From Murimonas intestini (GTDB lineage Bacteria > Bacillota > Clostridia > Lachnospirales > Lachnospiraceae): a stretch of DNA of 64,000 nt. The position numbers were made by a program, and so were the translations under genes. Positions 9,283-18,575 of the stretch are shown piece after piece. The notes under the pieces were generated by a model. The model had not been told where the DNA came from and did no database searches. It saw nothing but the letters and a program-made list of their open reading frames with translations. Location of the stretch: positions 248,001-312,000 of the forward strand of contig NZ_JANKBI010000001.1 in NCBI RefSeq assembly GCF_024622195.1, in the 5' to 3' direction. Positions within the stretch are counted from its first letter, which is position 1. Each line of letters opens with the position of its first letter.

Positions 9283-10596
9283 TCATGCAGAAGGACTTTT
9301 CTCAGAAACAGGGATCAGAATATTAATATTAAATATGTGGTCCTTCAGCACCACGGAGAGCGTCCCATTATATTTTTCAGCGATCAGATTCATGCTCCTC
9401 ATTCCAAATCCATGATTCAAGGGGTCTCCTTTGGCCGAAACAGGAAGCCCGTTTTGCATCATGATGTCTCCCACATACTCATTGTCCACATGGATCAGTA
9501 CCATATTCATGCTTTTTCTCACAGACAATGAAATGATGCGCTTCTCTGGATTTTCTATTTTCCTGACAGCTTCCACTGCATTATCTATCGCATTTCCCAC
9601 TAATGTATAAAGGTCAGCCGGACGTATAAAATCTACGCATTTTCCATCTACGATACAATCCATCCTGATCTGTTCCCGTTCACATTGCAGCAGTTTTTCC
9701 TGAAGAAATATATCCAGCACTTCATTTTCTGTTTTAAAAGTCGTATCATATACATGGATAATGGATTTAATCTCCTGAAGGGCCTCACGGTCGATCCGGT
9801 TTTCAAACATTGATATCTGCTGCTTCATGTCATGGCATTTTATGTTGACATGGTCTATATTTTCCTTCATCAGCTGATACTGGAATTTCTGCCGGTCTAT
9901 CACCTCTTCCAGCATTGCCATCTCATCTGTCATTTTCCTGCTTTGAAATACTCCATATAACAGCGCCAGTAAAAAAGCCGCCGCCAGTATCGCATATGAC
10001 GCAAAAAGAAGATTCAGCTCCGGATTTGTCTGCATAAACTCATACTTTTCCTCGAATTGAAAAATCAAAAATGCTACTGCAAAAACTGCCATTCCTAAAA
10101 TAATATTTGCCCTGCCGGCATATACATGCTCTTTTATATCCACCAGCTGCTTTCGGAAAATCATAAATACTGTCAAATATACAATTGCAATGATGCAGGC
10201 ATTTAAAAGAGCTGACCAGATCCCTTCGTACCCTATTCCCATAAAAGATAAAATAACAGAATATATCCGAAATGCCATATGCTGTGTCGCATCTGCCCCG
10301 ATCAATACAAACAGCCTGCTCCAGCCCGATTCACAAAAGCAGACTTTCAAGACCAGGTAAAGAATCAGGTTCATCAGTATGTAAAAAAGCAGCTCCATCC
10401 ATACATCCTGATGTCCTGCTGTTTTGTGAAATAAGATAGTATATGCTAAAACCATACAATAACTGCCTGCCAGCCGGATCATAAACCTTTCTTTTCTTTC
10501 CATATAACATGCAAACAATAAGATTGCTAAAAACATCTCTAATGTATAGCCGTAATCTACAAAAAACGATTCAATATTTTGATATAATGTCAACAT
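9283..10596 (-). CDS. GHKL sensor histidine kinase (AgrC-like)
   Basis: 437 residues. Six or seven N-terminal transmembrane helices (residues about 18-205) are followed by a coiled linker and a kinase core. The phosphoacceptor is in KCHDMKQQI (His-Asp, family HPK10-like), the N-box in LVGNAIDNAVEA, and the G-box in HGFGMRSMN. This is the quorum- or peptide-sensing kinase type that pairs with LytTR regulators. It overlaps the regulator gene by 7 bases. No AgrB/AgrD-like gene is seen nearby, so the signal is unknown. It is placed within the glycan locus, between the SGNH/MBOAT genes and the GH3-GH2 genes, suggesting it controls them. Confidence 0.92.
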   Translation of the reverse strand: MLTLYQNIESFFVDYGYTLEMFLAILLFACYMERKERFMIRLAGSYCMVLAYTILFHKTAGHQDVWMELLFYILMNLILYLVLKVCFCESGWSRLFVLIGADATQHMAFRIYSVILSFMGIGYEGIWSALLNACIIAIVYLTVFMIFRKQLVDIKEHVYAGRANIILGMAVFAVAFLIFQFEEKYEFMQTNPELNLLFASYAILAAAFLLALLYGVFQSRKMTDEMAMLEEVIDRQKFQYQLMKENIDHVNIKCHDMKQQISMFENRIDREALQEIKSIIHVYDTTFKTENEVLDIFLQEKLLQCEREQIRMDCIVDGKCVDFIRPADLYTLVGNAIDNAVEAVRKIENPEKRIISLSVRKSMNMVLIHVDNEYVGDIMMQNGLPVSAKGDPLNHGFGMRSMNLIAEKYNGTLSVVLKDHIFNINILIPVSEKSPSA

Positions 10597-11303
10597 TTCC
10601 CCTGCCCCATATAATTTGCTAATTTTCCCATGAATTCCTTTTTCTTTGGCTGGCTAATACGAAGGTTATCCCCGTTTCTCATCTCAAGATAATAGCCGTT
10701 CACAGCAAAAATATGCTTGAGATTTACCAGATAGCAGGCATTACAGCGGGCAAAATTGTGCTTTTCCAGAATTTCTGCTTTCTGGCTCAGAGTACCTTTT
10801 TCATAAAAACTTCCTTTTTCTGTACAATATCTCAGCTTGTGCCCTGTCACTTCTATATAGTAAATCTGCCCGGACGATATCCTGACCAGCCTTCCGTCCA
10901 GATCATGGATTACCAGTGAGGTCTCTCCTCTTGACCGGATCATGCTGATGGCTTTCGTCAGTTTAAATTCTACCCGTTCATAGCTTATCGGCTTTAAAAT
11001 ATAATCCAGGGCATCGACTTCATAGCTTTTTATCGCAAAAGATGACATATTCGTGACAAAGATAATAATGATGTCATTGTCATATTTACGAAGCTTCTGG
11101 GCAGCTTCCATACCGTTCATACCTGGAAGCATGATATCAAAAAATACCATGTCAAAATACTCTTTGCTCTCAAGAAAATCAAACGCACTGTCAAAGCAGA
11201 TCCACTTAATATTTTCATTTTTTTGTGCCTTGTACCTTTCCAGACAGGAGATCAGTGCATTTCTTTCTTCCTGGCTGTCTTCTACTACTGCGATTCGTTC
11301 CAT
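10590..11303 (-). CDS. LytTR-family response regulator
   Basis: 237 residues. The receiver domain (1-120) has acidic pocket VVEDSQEE, phosphoacceptor Asp56 in FFDIMLPGMNG, the conserved Thr/Ser region (FVTNMSS) and Lys in YILKPISY. The C-terminal LytTR DNA-binding domain spans about 135-235 (GQIYYIEVTGHKLRYCT, then HNFARCNACYLVNLKHI). It starts 15 bases after the upstream SGNH/LRR gene and overlaps the kinase, so it belongs to the same minus-strand transcript. It probably regulates the surrounding glycan genes; I found no convincing LytTR direct-repeat site. Confidence 0.93.
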   Translation of the reverse strand: MERIAVVEDSQEERNALISCLERYKAQKNENIKWICFDSAFDFLESKEYFDMVFFDIMLPGMNGMEAAQKLRKYDNDIIIIFVTNMSSFAIKSYEVDALDYILKPISYERVEFKLTKAISMIRSRGETSLVIHDLDGRLVRISSGQIYYIEVTGHKLRYCTEKGSFYEKGTLSQKAEILEKHNFARCNACYLVNLKHIFAVNGYYLEMRNGDNLRISQPKKKEFMGKLANYMGQGKC

Positions 11304-11318
11304 TTTAGTTTCTCCTTT

Positions 11319-12713
11319 CTATTTTACTATTCTGTCTGCATAAACGCTCCATGTATAATCCAGCCTGTATTCCTCATCATATTCTGTATATAGAAGCGCT
11401 TTGCAGCCTTTGAGCAGCTCTCTTCCTGCTGTAATCTCAGATGGCTTTCCCAAAAGCCGGATTTCCTGCAGGCTTGGACATCCGGAAAAACATCCGTCAT
11501 GCAGGGCCATACCTGCATATACCTTGACTGTTTTAAGGCTTACGCACGCTTTTAGACTCCCTACCCGTATCGCTGACACTTTTATTCCTTTGTGTTCCTG
11601 GGGAAATTTCAATTCTTTCTTTTGCCTGCCTTTTTCGTTCACACCTGTAATCACAAAGCTGCCGCCTTCTTTTTCATAAATAAAGCAGTCCTCATCCGAA
11701 TTGTCTCCTTTTACTATTTGATCCGTCTTCCCCGGCATCCGGGGAAGTTCTATGTCTGTCACCGTGGAATCCCGCAGCTGAGCTTTGATGTCACGTATAA
11801 AATAATATGTGTTGACAATTGCTCCGGCTTCATTCAGATGAAAATTCGTATCAAAGAACCAGCCGCTTTCCATCACACATGTATGTGGATTCCCGAGGAT
11901 CGTAAAATCAGCCGATTCCGCCAGCCTCTCATACCATCCATCTATTGATTCTTCGTTCAGAACTGCCTCCTGATTCATAGGGCAGAACCGATAGCAGAAC
12001 ACAGCACCTTTGTCTTCTACGCGGGCTGCATATTCATTTAAATACCGGATAAACTTATCTTCCGGGAAGAAAGAAAAATCAATCAGCTGGGTCGTGTCAT
12101 ATCCTTCAGGCATTTGATTACTCTTTCTGTCATCGGATGAAATATCGCCGTATTTATTAAAGCTGCTTTTCCGGTAAATACCGCTTACTTTCGGCTTTCC
12201 TTCTAATACATACTTTAGCTTTGAAACAGCAAATTCCGGAAATGCCCCTAAAAGCTGCTTTTGCTCTGATTCCTGAAACACACAAAGTTTTGAATAATCG
12301 CCGTCCATTGCCTGCCATACTGATTCTGCCTGAAAAGAAAAAGACAATGTTTCCTGATTTTGTTCAGGGGAAAACACAATGATATCTCCTGCCTCAATCT
12401 CATCAAAACAAGTCTCAAGCATGATCCTGCTCCCCAGCGGTGCATAAAGTCCCATATTGACAACCTGTATTTTCAGATGCTTTTCTATAAGATCACTGCA
12501 GATTCCAAAGGCAGCTGAACTGCCCCCCGCAATAATTAGTTTTTTCCCTTCTGTTTTCTCTAAGCGCTCCTGTTTTTCCATGAATTCTCCCAGATATGTA
12601 TCGTCATACTGCGGCGGAAGTAAAAATACCGACACTGTGAATATAATGGGCAGTACCATAAGAATTCCGGCAAAAAACACGATCCATTTAATCCCTCTTC
12701 TATTCATACACAT
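11319..12713 (-). CDS. Membrane-anchored SGNH-like protein with C-terminal BspA-type LRR
   Basis: 464 residues. An N-terminal signal anchor (WIVFFAGILMVLPIIFTVSVFLL, about 10-32) is followed by an SGNH/DltD-like domain: block I IIAGGSSAAFG, VVNMGLYAPLG, AGDIIVFSPEQ, and a late Asp/His block DTNFHLNEAG (about residue 295). The last ~120 residues resemble a BspA-type repeat (SAIRVGSLKACVSLKTVKVYAG, GCPSLQEIRLLG). The start ATG overlaps the MBOAT stop (TGATG), the classical arrangement of an MBOAT acyltransferase with its SGNH partner, as in AlgI/AlgJ-X or DltB/DltD. Probable role: periplasmic-face transfer of acetyl groups to a surface glycan. It is related to the lipoprotein at 3707-5491. Confidence 0.8.
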   Translation of the reverse strand: MCMNRRGIKWIVFFAGILMVLPIIFTVSVFLLPPQYDDTYLGEFMEKQERLEKTEGKKLIIAGGSSAAFGICSDLIEKHLKIQVVNMGLYAPLGSRIMLETCFDEIEAGDIIVFSPEQNQETLSFSFQAESVWQAMDGDYSKLCVFQESEQKQLLGAFPEFAVSKLKYVLEGKPKVSGIYRKSSFNKYGDISSDDRKSNQMPEGYDTTQLIDFSFFPEDKFIRYLNEYAARVEDKGAVFCYRFCPMNQEAVLNEESIDGWYERLAESADFTILGNPHTCVMESGWFFDTNFHLNEAGAIVNTYYFIRDIKAQLRDSTVTDIELPRMPGKTDQIVKGDNSDEDCFIYEKEGGSFVITGVNEKGRQKKELKFPQEHKGIKVSAIRVGSLKACVSLKTVKVYAGMALHDGCFSGCPSLQEIRLLGKPSEITAGRELLKGCKALLYTEYDEEYRLDYTWSVYADRIVK

Positions 12714-14128
12714 CAAAACCGAAAATAAATAAAACTGCTTTCACTTCCTGTATTATACAAGAATATTATACATACAGTAATCAAAAATGTCATAATCGTA
12801 ACAATATAGCAGAATCTTCCCGGTTCCTCTCCCCCCTTTTCTCCTGTCTGCAGAATTCCCGGAAGCAGTGCGAGTATACCTATCCGCACTGCCGCTCCCC
12901 ATATTTCTGTTTCGCTTAAAACGAACGGGGCAGTTTCTTTTAAAGTAAAAATACGCCGCAGTACCTCTGCTGCTTCTGAAACACTCTGGCTTCGAAAAAA
13001 TACCCAGGATAAACATACCATCGCAAAAGTTCCTGCTCTTTTCAAAAAAGTCCCCGGGCAGATTTTCTTTTTCTGTAATGTTCTGCCAGCCGTCTTTTTC
13101 ATGACAATTTCCTCTGTAATTCTCCAAATACCAAAAAAAGCTCCCCAGCAGAGAAATGTCAGGTCCGCGCCATGCCATAGTCCGCTCAGAAGAAATACGA
13201 TCATAATATTTATATACTTTTTTATCTCTCCGCGTCTGCTTCCTCCGAGAGGAATATAGACATATTTTGTAAACCATCTTGTCAGTGTAATATGCCAGCG
13301 TTTCCAAAAGTCCCTGCATCCCACAGCCAGATAAGGCCTGTCAAAATTTTCTGTCAGCTGTATTCCTAAAAGCCGTGCAGAGCCTGCCGCAATATGTGTA
13401 TACCCTGAAAAATCCCCATAGATCTGTATAGAAAAAAGGACTGTTGCAAACAGCAGGTTCACACCGCTTTGCCCCATAACATTTCCATATACTTCATCCA
13501 CAAATACTGCCATGTAATCTGCAATCACAAATTTTCTGACACAGCCGCTTAAAATACAGCTGATACCGGCTAAGACATCTTCCTTCGAGGCCTCAGACCA
13601 TCTAAGCTGCGGAATCAGATTTTCTGCCTGTTCAATCGGTCCTGCCACAAGCTGCGGAAAAAAGCTGAGATACAATGCATATCTGACAAAGTTTCTTTCG
13701 TACCCTTCTCCTCTATACACATCAATTAAATAAGAAAGAGACTGAAAGGTGTAGAAAGAAATCCCTGCCGGAAGTACAATATAACGCTCCGGAAACGTCA
13801 GTTCATGTCCAAATATCCCCGCGGCAGTCCCCATCCAGGAAAGAAACATATCCAGATATTTCATGAAGAAAAGAACACTCACAATGATGATGATTCCCCC
13901 GGCCAGTACAAACCGTTTACGCTTTTCATGTTCAGCTATCCATCTTCCGGAAAAGTAACTGATTCCCGTAACAAACAAGAGGAGCAGGAAATGTTGAATA
14001 CCGAACAACGCATAAATGTACCACGACACCGCAAGCAGAAACCAGTGTCTGTACCGCGGACTGAGAAAATGATTAAACCATGCCGCAGCACCCAGAACAG
14101 GAAAGTAACACAAAGATGTAAAACTCAT
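12713..14128 (-). CDS. MBOAT O-acyltransferase (AlgI/DltB-like)
   Basis: 471 residues from the ATG at 14128, which overlaps the previous stop as ATGA and has a GAAGGAG site; the longer frame is rejected. A multi-pass membrane protein. The family signatures GISFYTFQSLSYLIDVYRG, FFPQLVAGPIEQ, RDFWKRWHITLTRW...YIPLGGSRRG and the catalytic His in SGLWHGADLTFLCWG (about residue 315) are all present, so it should be active. MBOAT proteins of this branch pass acyl groups (usually acetyl) across the membrane to an SGNH partner, here the adjacent 11319-12713 gene. The target polysaccharide is unknown. Confidence 0.92.
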   Translation of the reverse strand: MSFTSLCYFPVLGAAAWFNHFLSPRYRHWFLLAVSWYIYALFGIQHFLLLLFVTGISYFSGRWIAEHEKRKRFVLAGGIIIIVSVLFFMKYLDMFLSWMGTAAGIFGHELTFPERYIVLPAGISFYTFQSLSYLIDVYRGEGYERNFVRYALYLSFFPQLVAGPIEQAENLIPQLRWSEASKEDVLAGISCILSGCVRKFVIADYMAVFVDEVYGNVMGQSGVNLLFATVLFSIQIYGDFSGYTHIAAGSARLLGIQLTENFDRPYLAVGCRDFWKRWHITLTRWFTKYVYIPLGGSRRGEIKKYINIMIVFLLSGLWHGADLTFLCWGAFFGIWRITEEIVMKKTAGRTLQKKKICPGTFLKRAGTFAMVCLSWVFFRSQSVSEAAEVLRRIFTLKETAPFVLSETEIWGAAVRIGILALLPGILQTGEKGGEEPGRFCYIVTIMTFLITVCIIFLYNTGSESSFIYFRF

Positions 14129-14352
14129 TTTCTCTCCTTCCTCAGACCATACAGGACCCAAAAGGCAGTCAGACAAAAGCACAATGAAATATCTGATAGC
14201 CCGATCCTGCACCAAAGAGCTGTAAACAGTAATACCGGCAGCATGACTGCCGAAATGATCAAAATGCTCATCTTTCTTTTTCTGACTCCGTACATACCCA
14301 TAAATCCGGCCACAACCGCCCAGGCAAAAAATATCCATCTTACTTCCGGCAT
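14125..14352 (-). CDS. Small membrane protein between GH42 and MBOAT
   Basis: 75 residues from the ATG at 14352 (MPEVRW), chosen because GAGG lies about 10-12 bases upstream and the start falls just after the GH42 stop. Three hydrophobic segments (WIFFAWAVVAGFMGMYGV; ILIISAVMLPVLLFTALW; SLCFCLTAFWVLYGL) end with a basic tail RKERK. Its stop overlaps the MBOAT start (ATGA). No family is recognised. Small membrane partners are known beside DltB-type MBOATs (DltX is single-helix), so an accessory role in acyl transfer is possible but unproven. Confidence 0.7.
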   Translation of the reverse strand: MPEVRWIFFAWAVVAGFMGMYGVRKRKMSILIISAVMLPVLLFTALWCRIGLSDISLCFCLTAFWVLYGLRKERK

Positions 14353-14359
14353 TTTTATC

Positions 14360-16366
14360 TTACACCTCTTCAAAAATCTTCAGATCCCAATCCGTGATCA
14401 CTATGGTGTCGCCCTCCTGGCATAATTCACCAGTCAGCAGATCTTTCACCTTTTTCCAGACACATCTGATCTTCTGTTCCTCCTCACTGTAGTTTAAAAC
14501 ATAATGAATCTGTTTTCCATACTTGTTTTTTCCCTGACGAACGATGACAGGCCATTCATATTCCATCGATTTTTCCCGTATGCCTGCGTCTGCCGCCGCT
14601 CTTTTTAAGATTTCTTTCAGGACTGTTTTTTCTGTATAGCAGCCAATATAATAAGCAGTGCCGCATCCATATGCATTTCTGGTGATACCGGCATATTTTC
14701 CCCAGTATTTATGCTCGTAATCAGCAAGACTTTCTGCGCCCTTCACTGTCAAAAGCTCTGCAAAATATTTCAGCGGGGTATTCTTAATCTTCGCTTTTCC
14801 GGGTTCCGTAAACTGGTTATAACTCATGCCAAAGCATTCATGCAGCCTGTGAGGCTGTGTGTCTGCATAAACACTGAAATACTCATCTGCAACAAATGAT
14901 TTAAAAGAACTTACCAAAACACCTCCGCGCTTTACAAACATGTCCAGTTTTTCCAAAAATTCTTCCGTAGCGCAGTACAAAGCCGGTGTCACGATTATTT
15001 TATATTTATTCGGATCAAGGCCATTGACATCCACCACATCGCACTCTATATTCATTTCGTATAGGCTGTCATACATCCAGCGTACCACATCGTTATAGCT
15101 TAAGTCTTTATCGACAGGAAACCATTGAAACGATGTCATTGAATGATTATCAACCAAAAGCGCCGTCTGATTCGTTTTCTCCAGATGGATCAGATGAGCT
15201 CCTATTTCTGACCACTCCCTTCCGATTCTGCACGCCTCATCATAAGTCGGGTTTTCTTCCAGATCATGGCTCAAAAGACCTTTCCAGTATGTCTCAAAAC
15301 CATTATGTATAGAGTGCCAGTTCCAATAAGAAATACCGTCCGCCCCGCTTGCCAGATGGCTGTAAGCCTGCAGTCTCAGCTGCCCCGGATAGGGAGTCCA
15401 ATATTTGAATGCCTGTGCCTGGCATTCCAGAATCAGATAATTCTCATACTTAAGACTACGGATTGAGTCTCCGCCAAATCCAATCTCTGCCCCGGTCAGT
15501 TCATCCTGTGTTGGATGATAAATATCTGCTCCCAGCTTTGTCAGACACTTTGCTGCCTCGTAATGATTGATTCCCGGCTGTACCCCGTAGGAATAACCGT
15601 CCTGTGCAATGTCTGCCCCGAATTTTCTCCATTCGAAATCAAGATTATGTGTAATAAACTGTTCTTCCTTCTTGTATTCCCTTACTATATCCGCCTGCCA
15701 TTTAAGATACTCTGATGCAGTCTGTCTCTGGAACTTTTCAAATTCTCCTGCCAGCCCTCCGTTAATGCATCCTGTTATGTCCGGAAACTGCTCCCAATCC
15801 GCAATCGAATTACTCCAATACGGAAGACAAAACGCTGCATTCAATCGTTCTGGCGTCTCAAATTTTTCTTTCAGATATTCTATGAACAGACGCTGTATTT
15901 CTTTTCCCTTATTATCATAATGCTTTGTCTCATTATCAATCTGGAAACCTATTACACTGCTATGCTGTGCCGTATGTGAAATAAGTTCTCTGATGACACG
16001 TTCTGCATGAAATCGGAACGTTGGGTTAAGCAGATCAAAAATCTGTCTGCGCCCGTACTTCTCTCTCCCTTTCGAATTGATCACCATCACATCCGGATCT
16101 TTTTGAGCCAGCCAGGAGGGCACCGCATAGGTAGGGGTTCCCACAATGACCCATAATCCCGCTTTTTCTGCCTCTTTTAATATACTGTCAATAAACGTGA
16201 AATCAAATTCACCATCTCTTGGCTCCAGTGTGCTCCATGTGGATTCTGCTACGCGGATCGTATTGATTCCAGCCTTTTTCATCATTAAAAAGTCTTTTTC
16301 TATTCTGTCACAAGGCATATATTCCGGATAATATGCCGTTCCAAACATGAGCTGATCTTTTTTCAT
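14360..16366 (-). CDS. Beta-galactosidase, GH42
   Basis: 668 residues, the usual GH42 length. The start MKKDQLMFGTAYYPEYMP is family-typical. The acid/base Glu is in GFQIDNETKHY (about residue 150) and the nucleophile Glu in YLILECQAQ (about residue 313), followed by GADGISYWNWHS. The trimerisation domain TALLVDNHSMTSFQWFP...YDSLYEMNIECDVV and a C-terminal beta domain follow. It has no signal peptide, so it is cytoplasmic. First gene of the minus-strand glycan locus, divergent from an AraC regulator 124 bases away that probably controls it. Confidence 0.95.
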   Translation of the reverse strand: MKKDQLMFGTAYYPEYMPCDRIEKDFLMMKKAGINTIRVAESTWSTLEPRDGEFDFTFIDSILKEAEKAGLWVIVGTPTYAVPSWLAQKDPDVMVINSKGREKYGRRQIFDLLNPTFRFHAERVIRELISHTAQHSSVIGFQIDNETKHYDNKGKEIQRLFIEYLKEKFETPERLNAAFCLPYWSNSIADWEQFPDITGCINGGLAGEFEKFQRQTASEYLKWQADIVREYKKEEQFITHNLDFEWRKFGADIAQDGYSYGVQPGINHYEAAKCLTKLGADIYHPTQDELTGAEIGFGGDSIRSLKYENYLILECQAQAFKYWTPYPGQLRLQAYSHLASGADGISYWNWHSIHNGFETYWKGLLSHDLEENPTYDEACRIGREWSEIGAHLIHLEKTNQTALLVDNHSMTSFQWFPVDKDLSYNDVVRWMYDSLYEMNIECDVVDVNGLDPNKYKIIVTPALYCATEEFLEKLDMFVKRGGVLVSSFKSFVADEYFSVYADTQPHRLHECFGMSYNQFTEPGKAKIKNTPLKYFAELLTVKGAESLADYEHKYWGKYAGITRNAYGCGTAYYIGCYTEKTVLKEILKRAAADAGIREKSMEYEWPVIVRQGKNKYGKQIHYVLNYSEEEQKIRCVWKKVKDLLTGELCQEGDTIVITDWDLKIFEEV

Positions 16367-16490
16367 TTTTGTTTTCCTTTCATTTATATCATATTTTTCA
16401 GATCTCTTACACTTTTTTCCGAGGAATGTGGTATGATTATTGCATCTTATCCTGCAGCTTTTTCATCTGCCGTTTAAAAAGGAGTGACTT

Positions 16491-17693
16491 ATGAACACGC
16501 ATTACCTGATGGAACACGTTTCCCGCCATCTTCATACACTAATCCGGCGGTACTCTGCCTCATGGGACCTGTTAGATGCCTTTTGCGCGCGTGCCGATCT
16601 TCAGGATGATCATATGGGACATGTGCTGACAGACTATTTTTCCTTACCCGATAACTCACGCAGTATTCCTGTTTTTGTGTCACTGGACCAGCAGGCGGTA
16701 TATGCTTCCATTCCTGCCGGCAAAGAAATATTTCTGCTGGGCCCGGTTACTTTTTCCGTTCCGGTAAACATTCGCAGGCAGCACAGTGCTCACCAAATTG
16801 ACAGCGGATTAATTCCTCTCATCCCGGTCTGCGATTTTCAGGAGTTTATATCTGATGTCCTGCTCATTAGCAACCTTCTTTGCACAAGAACTATAAGTGA
16901 AGAAGACCTGCTTAGAGAGAATTGTATACAGCCCCTGGTCAAGTATTATCTGGAAAAAGATCATACAGCGTATATATTTGAAAATCGAGAAATTTGTAAA
17001 TTACATAATCCGTATGACCAGGAATTTAGAGAATTTACCAGCATTGAAAATGGAAATATTGAAGAACTCCAAAACAGCCTCTCTGAAGACTATCCCGGAG
17101 AAATCGGCCTGCTGGCAAAAACACCACTCCGTCACATGAAGAACCGCGGAATCGTAGTGATTGCACTTGCCAGCCGGGCCGCCATCCGGGGCGGAATCCT
17201 TCCTGAAACGGCCTATTCCCTTTCTGATTCCTATATCCAAAAGATAGAAGAATGCTGTGACATTCCTACAGTCCTTCATTTGTTTCACTCTGCGGAGTAT
17301 CATTATGCCCGCATGGTTCGCGACCATAAAAAAGAAATCTCTGACCTCCAGGTTCTCCGGCCCAATAAATACACTGAAGAATGCAAAACATATATTTTCT
17401 CACATCTGCATGAAAAAATCTGTGTGAAGGACATCGCCGGCAAGCTGAACATACATGCCAACTATCTCTCAGAATTATTTCATGAGCATGAGGGGATTAC
17501 AATTACAGCATATATTCAGAGAGAAAAGATAAGACTGGCAAAAAATCTGCTGACCTATTCAAAGTATACCTACAGCGAAATTGCCGCCTACCTTGGTTAC
17601 TCCTCACAAAGCCATCTGGGAAAACAATTTAAGCAGCTTGCCGGGATGACCATGTACCAGTACCGGAATAAATACGGTGCAAAGTACTTTTAA
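16491..17693 (+). CDS. AraC-family transcriptional regulator
   Basis: 400 residues with a GGAG site before the ATG. The last ~100 residues hold two helix-turn-helix motifs (ICVKDIAGKLNIHANYLSELFHEH, then YTYSEIAAYLGYSSQSHLGKQFKQ) and the family tail GMTMYQYRNKYG. The N-terminal ~290 residues are an uncharacterised sensor part without evident membrane helices, as in many Clostridia AraC proteins controlling sugar genes. It diverges from GH42 and is the likely local activator of the glycan locus, probably responding to a sugar. Confidence 0.92.
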   Translation: MNTHYLMEHVSRHLHTLIRRYSASWDLLDAFCARADLQDDHMGHVLTDYFSLPDNSRSIPVFVSLDQQAVYASIPAGKEIFLLGPVTFSVPVNIRRQHSAHQIDSGLIPLIPVCDFQEFISDVLLISNLLCTRTISEEDLLRENCIQPLVKYYLEKDHTAYIFENREICKLHNPYDQEFREFTSIENGNIEELQNSLSEDYPGEIGLLAKTPLRHMKNRGIVVIALASRAAIRGGILPETAYSLSDSYIQKIEECCDIPTVLHLFHSAEYHYARMVRDHKKEISDLQVLRPNKYTEECKTYIFSHLHEKICVKDIAGKLNIHANYLSELFHEHEGITITAYIQREKIRLAKNLLTYSKYTYSEIAAYLGYSSQSHLGKQFKQLAGMTMYQYRNKYGAKYF

Positions 17694-18050
17694 TTGCAGC
17701 TATTCTGTAAGTATTGCACTTGTGATACTCCTTCTTTTCTTTCAGAGACCAATATCCTTTATTCCTGTCATGTATTACAAGTATATTCTACATATTTTTA
17801 CATATATATCATATTTCTCAGATTTATATCACGTTTCTCTTTATTTTGTCACTGCCGCAAAATTATACAGAACAAAGTTTATTATAAGAAAAAAACGGCC
17901 AGACTAAGCTGGCCGCTATCTACTTAATTAACGGAAGCACTCTTTTTACGGAGCACCCCTGCATTTAAAATCATTTTATTCTATTATCTCGTTTCAAAGT
18001 CTCTGTTTTGCACAGGTTTTACATTCTGCTTTCATCTTACACTCTGTTCT
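17694..18050. other. Intergenic region without a gene
   Basis: AT-rich DNA between the AraC stop and the convergent nitroreductase stop. Apart from the minus-strand terminator at 17889-17915 I see no gene, repeat or conserved signal. Short open frames here lack ribosome sites. Confidence 0.6.
17889..17915 (-). terminator. Intrinsic terminator of the HXXEE-nitroreductase operon
   Basis: On the minus strand CGGCCAG, a 6-base loop and CTGGCCG (stem 17896-17902 with 17909-17915) are followed by seven T residues. It lies about 135 bases after the nitroreductase stop. Confidence 0.85.
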
Positions 18051-18575
18051 TTATACTTCAATTACATAATTAGCTTTTCGCTCTTTTGCAACAGGTCTTT
18101 CACTTTCACCATATCCTAAAATGCAATTCGCAACTCCAACATAGTTTGTATCAAGTCCCCATTCTTTCAAAAGAGCTAGTCCTTCTTCTGATTCAAACAC
18201 TTCTTTAGCCCTGTAGATATAACAAGAATCTACGCCAACTGCATGTGCTGCATTAAGCAAATTACCGGCAACGAGATTTGCATCCTCAAACCAAGTAGGT
18301 ACAGATGCCTTATTTCCAAATACAATAGCAACCACCGGCGCTCCATAAAATGGATCCATGTCTCTGCCTATTACCTTCGCATTCAATTTTGATATCTTAT
18401 CTCTAACTTCTTTTGTCTTTACCAGTACAATAACAGGCGATTGCTGCCCCATTCCCGTAGGCGCATAAGTTGCAGCTTCCATAATCGCATCAAGCTTTTC
18501 CTGTTCTACTGCTCTGTCACTGTATCTTCTTACACTCCTTCTCGTCTTTAATGCCTCTAACACCTGATTATCCAT
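18051..18575 (-). CDS. Nitroreductase-family protein
   Basis: 174 residues from the ATG at 18575 (AAGGAGG upstream). The N-terminus LKTRRSVRRYSDRAVEQEKLDAIMEAATYAPTGMGQQ is the FMN-binding signature of small clostridial nitroreductases. NAAHAVGVDSCYIYRA and NCILGYGE complete the fold. It should bind FMN and reduce nitro, quinone or related electrophiles with NAD(P)H; the substrate is unknown. Its start overlaps the end of the HXXEE gene by 8 bases, so the two are co-translated and share the promoter at 19310-19338. Confidence 0.92.
   Translation of the reverse strand: MDNQVLEALKTRRSVRRYSDRAVEQEKLDAIMEAATYAPTGMGQQSPVIVLVKTKEVRDKISKLNAKVIGRDMDPFYGAPVVAIVFGNKASVPTWFEDANLVAGNLLNAAHAVGVDSCYIYRAKEVFESEEGLALLKEWGLDTNYVGVANCILGYGESERPVAKERKANYVIEV

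Noticed and set aside
14129..14338. N-terminal extension of the MBOAT protein
   Set aside because: It overlaps the small membrane gene in another frame; the ATG at 14128 has a ribosome site and a coupled stop.
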